Source: Phalacrocorax aristotelis (Eukaryota; Chordata; Aves; Suliformes; Phalacrocoracidae). From it: a stretch of DNA of 64,000 bases. Below, piece after piece: positions 59,401 to 64,000 of this stretch. How positions within the stretch are numbered: the first letter of the stretch is position 1; each line of letters starts with the position of its first letter. Both the position numbers and the translations under genes were made by a program. The stretch covers positions 57,276,266 to 57,340,265 of the forward strand of contig NC_134279.1 in assembly GCF_949628215.1 (NCBI RefSeq), read 5' to 3'. Below the pieces are notes generated by a model. It saw only the letters and a program-made list of their open reading frames with translations, searched no databases and was not told the origin of the DNA.

Positions 59401-61089
59401 AGTACTGGAGTAACCACATTATCCCACAGTGCTCCTGAGCAACGGTGACAAAAGAAATTAGAGACTTCCTAAAAACAGTCCATCGTTTACTGTTTAGAAC
59501 AGGATGAACATTTATAAAAAAGAAGACTGGTTCCCATCTTTTCTTATTTAAAACATATATATATCCAAAGTGTATTAACCTTAGTGGAACTTGTGGATTT
59601 ATCAAATACTGATCCATTTTAGAAACACAGGCACATTTCATTAAAATAAAATACTATAACTAATTGTACATTGCAGAATTCTCAATCCCACCCATAGTTC
59701 AAATAACCGTATAAAATTGGCGATAAATGAGGAGGAATCAATTTGGTATTTCCAAGAGAAGGACGAAGCCCCATAAAAGATGATGTAAATAAACCACTTC
59801 AACTAGCACAAATTTTTAAGATTAGTGATACCATTAAAATGTTATTGTCTTAGTAATACTTGGATCAATAAGTTTCTAAGTCACAGAAGCATCTAAAGAC
59901 TAGAATTCCACTTTCCAGACACTATCAAAATCTTTCACGTAAACATTCTTGCTTGCACATCTAATGTAGAGGTAAAACTCTCTTCTCACTGAAAGATATA
60001 TCTATTTTCACAATTATTTCACAGTCTATCTAGTTTCTCCTACCTACCTTCTATGTTCCCCCTGCATGAATACAACTAAGTGGCAACAGACCCAAAGAAA
60101 TTGACATAAAGGATGTAGACAAACGTACATGGAAAATATACAGAGACACACACTGATCTCGCCTTGTTAATAAAAAGTATTATGATTCGATGTTTGTTTA
60201 AACTTGGGGAAAGACAGGAAGGAATTTCAATACAGTGTACAGCCTGTTAAGTCACCTTCAGTCCAGATTTTTCTTTTTATTTTAACAGAGTTTAAAGAGA
60301 AATGGCAATTTCTATTGTGATAAAGTTCTTTCCATACATAAAAGGCTAGGAGTGATCAAAAGCACAGGAGTTTTTGATAGGATAATTCTCACAGTAACAT
60401 AATTGAAACTACGGGAGTGAAAGAAAATCATGATAAATTGAAAACATGAAAGAAAGTTATGCTCTGACTTCATCCACTTTTTTAAACTACATAACTAAAG
60501 ACAAATCATGTATTTACTACAGTCACAAATGGAAACATTACAGGACTCAGATTAGGCAGTTCATGTGGACAATATATATTTAGAAGCAACACTGATTAGA
60601 TTAACTCAGCAATAAGAAGGCACAGAGGAAGACTTAGAACAAGGAATGGGGAAAGATCAAGTTCAGCTTAGCCACATTAAGTCTGAGATGGTGAATGAAC
60701 ATGCCTAAAAACACATAAGCAGCAACAGGCAGACTGTGATAACAGATGAGACAACAAATTAGTCTTTTCCTGACAAACTTATCAGCTTAAATGAAACAAA
60801 AAACAGACACAGAAAAATTAGTAATTAGAATGAATACTGCTATATTTGATTTTTCAGGAGTGATTTTCAAACAACTGGCTACCAAAGCTAACATACAAGT
60901 GCGTTTTAAAATTTTATTCACAGAACACGTTACACAAGTGAAGAGGAACCACAGTTTCCTTACACATATATTTTTTAACTGCTAGCAGACAGCAGTGAAG
61001 TTTCAATATAGGAAGTATTTCTTTACCTTTTACTTGGATTGGCTCTTTACGGAAAGACTGCTTTTGACCTGCATTGGTTGTATCTTGTC
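32438..61089 (-). CDS. SLC30A9: SLC30A9 (ZnT9), exons for residues about 75 to C-terminus
   Basis: SLC30A9/ZnT9 is a cation-diffusion-facilitator family protein of mitochondria that exports zinc from the matrix. It has also been described as a nuclear-receptor coactivator (GAC63) with an XPA-like N-terminal region (HUEL). Sixteen exons on the - strand total 1436 bases: two bases completing a split codon, then 477 codons and TAG. All fifteen internal introns are GT-AG and every phase closes. From human residue 112 onward the exons match the human protein position for position without gaps. Visible features: a basic N-terminal region, a cation-efflux domain with the TM2 metal motif HSLAD (HxxxD), an acidic LLED in the TM5 region, and a C-terminal domain ending RHVDLEIL. 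The leader-encoding exons lie upstream of 61.1 kb on this strand and were not found. Confidence 0.97.
33964..34077 (-). CDS. SLC30A9: SLC30A9 exon, human residues 517-554
   Basis: The acceptor TTCTTCCTAG precedes GAA ATT CAA, and the donor is GTAAAA after CTA AAG. It is exactly 38 codons in phase 0: EIQQVKTLEELEAFMLK, HGENIIDTLGAEVDRL and EKDLK. HGENIIDTLGAEVDRLEK is identical to human. Confidence 0.97.
34078..36490 (-). other. SLC30A9 intron (with the 1.5-kb intron at 32483-33963)
   Basis: Two introns near the 3' end. An alternating TATATATAAAATATATATAC stretch lies at 35549-35570. Nothing else is recognised; the short open frames are unrelated to any family I know. Confidence 0.85.
36491..36620 (-). 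CDS. SLC30A9: SLC30A9 exon, C-terminal domain (human 473-516)
   Basis: The acceptor TGTGTTTCAG precedes A GCA ATT CAT, and the donor is GTACGT after CTA CAA. Forty-three codons encode AIHDVKATDMGMSKVRFKAE, then VDFDGRVVTRSYLEK and QDIEQLLQ. This is the start of the cytosol/matrix-facing C-terminal domain of the cation-efflux family. Changes from human are conservative (DM/DL, IEQL/FDQM). Confidence 0.97.
37902..37913. repeat. C(12) homopolymer
   Basis: Twelve consecutive C on the + strand (G on the SLC30A9 sense strand) interrupt AT-rich intron. It is likely length-variable and error-prone in sequencing. Confidence 0.9.
39410..39935 (+). mobile_element. Decayed LINE reverse-transcriptase fragment (CR1/L3-like)
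   Basis: The + strand, antisense to SLC30A9, reads from 39451 LLLDGNGKIVTDDTE, a stop in place of Lys, then AE, the linker just before the reverse transcriptase in CR1/L3-like LINEs. Further matches in order: AGCATTTCCCTATTAGTA, TTCAGCAGGCTACATAACTTG (SAGPDNLHP region), AAAAGAACTAAGAATAACTG (LKELAEE region), CATCCTGGAATA, TGTGCCAAAACTTAAAAAC (VVPIFKK region), TTCCAGTCATTA and GTCTTGTCAAACAA. Frame breaks are frequent, so it is non-functional. It belongs to the same family as the fragment near 2.4 kb but covers a more 5' part. Based on remembered consensus, not an alignment. Confidence 0.7.
41802..41967 (-). CDS. SLC30A9: SLC30A9 exon, TM6 and LTELL motif (human 418-473)
   Basis: The acceptor TCTCGTTCAG precedes GA AAC CCT, and the donor is GTAAG after GTA GTA AG. 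Fifty-four codons include NPYYDSVGSLGVGTLLG, FLIYTNTEALLGRSI and LQRLTELLESDPVV. GVGTLLG through LLGRSI covers TM6. LTELL fits the LxxLL nuclear-receptor box pattern; human has it too. An ATG at the 5' edge lies in the intron and is not a start. Confidence 0.97.
43214..43321 (-). CDS. SLC30A9: SLC30A9 exon, TM5 with LLED (human 382-418)
   Basis: The acceptor TATACACAG precedes TC GTG CAG AGT, and the donor is GTAAAA after ACA G. Thirty-five codons encode VQSRDPSTNVVLLEDAAAV and AATCMGLTSLT. The ED pair lies where most family members carry the second half of the zinc site. The donor GTAAAA is weak, and the same motif recurs at the last donor of the gene. Confidence 0.96.
43793..43864 (-). CDS. 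SLC30A9: SLC30A9 exon, human residues 358-382
   Basis: The acceptor GTCGTTTCAG precedes CT ACC CTT, and the donor is GTATGT after CAA TAT G. Twenty-three codons encode TLLVAINEIRRSARAKG then LSFYQY. The basic RRSARAK stretch is the loop after TM4. Size 72 bases; the split Val codon at its end is completed by the next exon. Confidence 0.96.
44317..44356 (-). CDS. SLC30A9: SLC30A9 40-base exon, TM4 part (human 345-358)
   Basis: The acceptor TTCCATACAG precedes GCG TAC TGC, and the donor is GTACGC after GGA G. Thirteen codons encode AYCILAGSLVSEG. It is very short, but both splice sites, the phase on both sides and exact identity to human make it secure. Skipping it would shift the frame, since 40 is not a multiple of three. 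Confidence 0.95.
44771..44906 (-). CDS. SLC30A9: SLC30A9 exon, TM3 region (human 299-344)
   Basis: The acceptor CATCTAG precedes G TAT GGT TTC, and the donor is GTAAGC after CTC TGG. Forty-five codons include YGFTNMRYIASLISGVGIF, then MMGAGLSWYHG and HPHPIESLLW. GVGIFMMGAGLSWYHG is identical to human. The exon covers TM3 and the following loop. Confidence 0.97.
44907..49686 (-). other. SLC30A9 introns either side of the 56-base exon
   Basis: Introns at 44907-46272 and 46329-49686 are AT-rich with scattered A-runs. A 12-bp direct repeat AACCACTAGTTG/AACCACTAGTTT occurs near 48815-48838. No other genes or repeats recognised. Confidence 0.8.
46273..46328 (-). CDS. SLC30A9: SLC30A9 exon, human residues 281-299
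   Basis: The acceptor CCTAAAACAG precedes GCA TTG CTA, and the donor is GTAAGC after CAT CC. Eighteen codons encode ALLALGISQSARTPDPSH, the end of TM2 and the loop with the DPSHPYG motif shared by family members. The exon is 56 bases. Confidence 0.95.
49687..49789 (-). CDS. SLC30A9: SLC30A9 exon, TM1-TM2 with HxxxD zinc motif (human 246-280)
   Basis: The acceptor TTGTTTTCAG precedes A AAT GGC, and the donor is GTGAGT after AAT CAG. Thirty-four codons include GLNFFFKLLAW (end of TM1), YTGSASMFSEA and HSLADTCNQ. His and Asp of HSLAD (codons 26 and 30 of the exon) form the TM2 half of the cation-diffusion-facilitator metal site. Confidence 0.97.
49790..53947 (-). other. SLC30A9 4.2-kb intron between TM1-encoding exons
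   Basis: This is AT-rich intron with isolated homopolymer runs (for example G(8) near 51214). Short open frames here have no recognisable family. No RNA gene or mobile element was identified. Confidence 0.8.
53948..54015 (-). CDS. SLC30A9: SLC30A9 exon, human residues 224-246
   Basis: The acceptor TTTATGCAG precedes CCA CGC TCC, and the donor is GTAAGT after TGC AT. Twenty-two codons encode PRSSAAAMFFKGPGKVVMVA then IC, the entry into transmembrane segment 1. The SSAAAM stretch differs from human SRTASV, while FFKGPGKVVMVAIC is unchanged. Confidence 0.95.
54761..54819 (-). CDS. SLC30A9: SLC30A9 exon, human residues 204-223
   Basis: The acceptor TTGCAG precedes AT CTA TTT AGA, and the donor is GTAAGA after ACT AAG. 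Nineteen codons encode LFRNQRLLREYREFFGNTK, the last soluble helix before the membrane region. It is a small exon (59 bases) supported by phase and near identity to the human segment. Confidence 0.95.
56205..56287 (-). CDS. SLC30A9: SLC30A9 exon, human residues 176-204
   Basis: The acceptor CTCTGTGTAG precedes G TCC CTT GAA, and the donor is GTGAGT after GAA A. Twenty-seven codons encode SLEVWGSPEALARER followed by a charged run, KRRKEAEIKYRE, likely helical. The junction codon with the next exon is AAT (Asn) where human has Arg. Confidence 0.95.
56678..56770 (-). CDS. SLC30A9: SLC30A9 exon, human residues 145-176
   Basis: The acceptor CTTTCCTTAG precedes T GAT TTA GAC, and the donor is GTAAGA. 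Thirty codons plus split ends encode DLDQLRKIKRRSPHDD and TFTVYLRSDVEA. The basic RKIKRR cluster is conserved with human RKIRRR. Confidence 0.96.
58159..58258 (-). CDS. SLC30A9: SLC30A9 exon, human residues 112-145
   Basis: The acceptor TTTTCAAG precedes TG AAA GCA GTC, and the donor is GTATGA after TCC AG. Thirty-two full codons encode KAVLKKREYG, KYTQNNFITGV and RAINEFCLKS, nearly identical to human. This is the start of the XPA-like/DNA-binding-like soluble region before the membrane domain. The acceptor has AAG rather than CAG before the exon. Confidence 0.95.
58259..61026 (-). other. SLC30A9 intron
   Basis: A 2.8-kb AT-rich intron. Its longest open frame (85 aa, - strand, 59384-59641) has no splice-consistent homology to ZnT9 and is not counted as coding. 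Confidence 0.8.
61027..61089 (-). CDS. SLC30A9: SLC30A9 exon, human residues about 75-111
   Basis: The acceptor TTGTTTTACAG precedes GA CAA GAT, and the donor is GTAAAG after AAA G. The 63-base exon gives QDTTNAGQKQSFRKEPIQVK, aligning with human GQG...KQEPLQVR but apparently shorter. It is the least conserved exon in the set. Assignment rests on the KEPIQVK end, exact phase match to the next exon, and position. Confidence 0.85.
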
Positions 61090-64000
61090 CTGTAAAACAA
61101 AGCTCACTGTAAATATGGAAGTACCTACTTTTCTACTTAGTAAACAGTTTGGTTGACATAACAAAAATAAGGATATACCTTAATATTGCTTTCCACCCTG
61201 ACAATTAAAAAACATTTTCACTAGATTTCCAATCTTTATAACTCTTAAGACGACAGAAATAGAAAAAAAATAAATAACAAAAGACATTTAATATAGCATT
61301 GACTAATAAACTCCTAGCAGCCTGCAGAAGAGCACCAACTTGGAATATACTTCAGAAAGCATCCTGAATTTTAAAAAAATATTTTAACAGTGTACTTACA
61401 GTTTTGGGGCAAGTTTTATGCAAAATGTTAGAGTAGTAAATACACTGAATTCTACATAGTTTATGGCTGCTGACCACCCAAGTCTCACAAAGCTTCCAAG
61501 CTCTAATTCAATTTTAAGGGACTGAAGCTTTTTCACTTACAAAAAGCTAACTCCTTAAAATATAAAATATTTAAACTAAAATCCACAACTTTCGTGTCAC
61601 AAGCTGGAGCTAGAATGAACACAAAGTATTTTAGTTGGGTTTGAAACTTGAGGATATGACTCAATAAAAAGCCAATAAAATATAATTTACAGTACTGTCA
61701 TGTGAATCTTAGTATTTGGAAAATAATAAATTCCAGGAATTTCAGTGAGATGTCTACTTGGAAATCACAAGTGCTACTTGAAAATACAAACAAATATTGC
61801 ATCCTTATCTCATACATCTCGACACAGCTTTCAGAACAAACACCTTATGATTCTAACCCATCAGACAACATGTTCCTAAAAGCATACCCACTCTTCTGTG
61901 CCCTAACACTCTCTAACGTTGGAGGTTTGCCACACATCCACAGTCATTAACAAAATTAAAACTGACCTTACTGGAAGTGATATAAAAAAAAAACCTTGAT
62001 TTTTCAAGCAGGTTTGCGTTAATTAGCGAGATACTCCTAGCTTAACATGCTATTCAAAGTACTCAAAGGTCAGATATTCTTGAAACTTAGACTACCTAAC
62101 TAGCTTTGTGACAGGCAATTAGTTATTGCGCTGAGAGCAACTGAGGACTAAGGCTAATAACAATCCAAGTATACTTTCTTGGAAACATAACACTTAAAAA
62201 TTTATGAAACTAGTCTTATTACACAACAAATAAGGCTGGACCATAAATAACTAGCATTCCTATCAGTTATTGTTTGACTTGAAAGGAACAGCAAAGGGTT
62301 TTTTGCTTTTGTTTTCCTTTCTTTTCTTACCTGGTTTAACACACCAGACAGCTGATCTATCAATATTCATGATAAAAAAACCCTTCAGTTAAGACTGCTT
62401 TGCAAAAACTGAGTAGTAGCTTCTTCTCGGAAACTGTGTGCAACCATTTATGTCATTAAAAGAATATCACCAACACTATTTAACAAAAGATTGAATCATA
62501 ATATTTCAGATGGGGAAAAAAATCACAAGAATATCAAAGCGTATATCTAGGCACAGAGACCTATGCAAACAGATCTATGTATACCAAGTACCCTTTCAAA
62601 GTTTAGTACCTCAGCCTAGAGGCTGGACAAAATCACAGTGCCTCAGTGAGGAAAATAAAAAAGATAAGGACTACTTCGATTCACAATTACTGTTTCTCAG
62701 ACAAGTAGATGTTGATATAACAAAATTTTCAAGATTAATATATTTTCAATATCATATTAATAGGAAAAAGCATTTCCCACATTTACTGATAAAGAAATGG
62801 AGGTCCTGAAGAAATCCATTATTTGCTAAATATTAAGTTACTGGAAAAGTATGGCAATCTTTATAAGTAGTATACTAACTTTTCAGAATTCTCTCTGAAT
62901 GCCATGGGTTTCTAAGTAAACAGTAGTAATATGTCCATAATGTGCAAGAACATTCTATCTACTAGGCCCCAGAAAAAGTGCATGTGACAATATGCATTCC
63001 AAAATAAACTTCAAAGCAATTGTTTATCTGTGTACAATATCTCTAGGCTGCAGTTTCATATACACTCGCATACATCAGCCCCACTCGAAGTGGGGCCTCA
63101 TGGTGCCCACTCAAGGCTTACTATGACTCAAGGCCACACTGCCACAAAGGCAGCGCCTCTCCTCCAGCTATTTTAAAGACAGTGAGCAGGATCAGCTTAC
63201 CGATCCATCCTACCTCTACCCTAGCTCTGCAAAACAGGAAAGCAATTTTTCACAAAACAGGCCTAAACGTCACTAATGCCAGCACAAGCGAGGGAGTAAT
63301 CAGATAGGGGTGGGAGAAGGTGGGAATGCCTTCCAATGACAGTCAACAATTATATAAACTTAAGGCAATCCTGAACGCAGTAGCACTAGCTTATTTTCAC
63401 ATGTCTGATTTTTAAACACCAGTAACTGCATATTAAGAACCCAGAAAACATCAACAACCTCAACCAGCTCTATAGTCTTTCACTGTATTCAGGCAGACAT
63501 TCTTCGGCAAGAATCTCACCCTCTGGCAATCATCTTCAGCTCAACACTTTCCAAGAAATGTGAAGAGTCTTAAGCACTACCCTCTTCTAAAATTCAATCA
63601 CAGACTTCAGAAATAATATCTATTTGCTACACTTAGAACAACAATTAAGATCCACTTTTGTACTTCCAAACATCAGAAAAGTAACACTCTTCTCTGGCTA
63701 TAGTTACTAACTTTTAAAGACTGTTGCAAGCCTCAGGAATTTACAAATTACTCAAGAAAGAATGAATATCTGCCAACCTGACAAGGAAGAGAAGAAAGTT
63801 TTCTTTAGTAAACCACTTAGTTTTAGACAAAAACACCCAAAAAGACAGCGTTCATTTTAGAAAGCATTTGTTATCTCTTAAGTACAGTAGTCCTCCAGCC
63901 ATATACCTGTGCAGTTCTACACTTAATAAACAGAGAAAAGAGAGCATGCTACAATGGAGCAAGGACAAGACAGTTCTGAATTTCTGAAGCACCTAACTAG
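61090..64000 (-). other. SLC30A9 upstream intron (partial)
   Basis: Sequence 5' of the first recognised SLC30A9 exon. I searched both strands by eye for the mitochondrial leader and the following exon and did not find them, nor a CpG-rich promoter. A GC-richer patch with a perfect hairpin lies at 63070-63190. Confidence 0.6.
63078..63096. repeat. Perfect 8-bp hairpin, 3-base loop
   Basis: GCCCCACT, loop CGA, AGTGGGGC. It sits in a GC-richer island within AT-rich intron, followed by a direct repeat of ACTCAAGGC about 30 and 45 bases downstream. Confidence 0.7.

Noticed and set aside
62331..62356. Possible SLC30A9 exon ending AAA CCA G before GTAAGA
   Set aside because: The donor and phase fit the next exon, but a stop lies a short way upstream in frame, the only acceptor gives 26 bases, and the residues (SAVWCVKP) do not convincingly match ZnT9.

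Overview
The window is vertebrate nuclear DNA, almost certainly from a bird. Coding sequence is split into short exons with GT-AG introns, and the DNA is AT-rich with many A/T runs. Two genes can be assigned by protein homology and exon phase. BEND4 (BEN-domain protein) lies on the + strand and SLC30A9 (ZnT9, mitochondrial zinc transporter, also called HUEL or GAC63) on the - strand. They sit tail to tail, as in human 4p13. A solo LTR of an avian endogenous-retrovirus type lies between them. The bird assignment rests on this LTR and on compact introns, and is an inference. No bacterial features (operons, ribosome binding sites, CRISPR arrays) are present.

Layout. 1-15048 holds the 3' part of BEND4: exons at 7270-7361, 11350-11590 and 14831-15048 (stop), in phase with each other and encoding the last 182 residues, including the BEN domain. 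Upstream exons were not found and probably lie before base 1. A probable BEND4 3' UTR runs to an AATAAA at 18626. 18.7-29.4 kb is the convergent intergenic region, with the solo LTR at 23651-24246. About 29.4-32.4 kb is the likely SLC30A9 3' UTR. 32438-61089 holds sixteen SLC30A9 exons giving 477 residues through the natural stop. Every splice phase closes, and from human residue 112 to the C-terminus (568) the exon lengths imply no insertion or deletion. The first one or two exons (mitochondrial leader) lie beyond 61.1 kb, probably outside the window.

Two badly decayed fragments of one old CR1/L3-like LINE reverse transcriptase were recognised, at about 2340-2625 (BEND4 intron) and 39410-39935 (SLC30A9 intron). 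Other structure worth attention includes a nested inverted repeat in the last BEND4 intron (13941-14044), an 18-bp tandem repeat at 5065-5118, a 22-bp duplication at 1192-1235 and several short perfect hairpins.

The two genes do not form a pathway: one encodes a chromatin/DNA-binding protein and the other an organelle zinc transporter. Their proximity is old conserved synteny. I did not find a convincing new biological system. The most interesting non-coding item is the nested inverted repeat near 14 kb.
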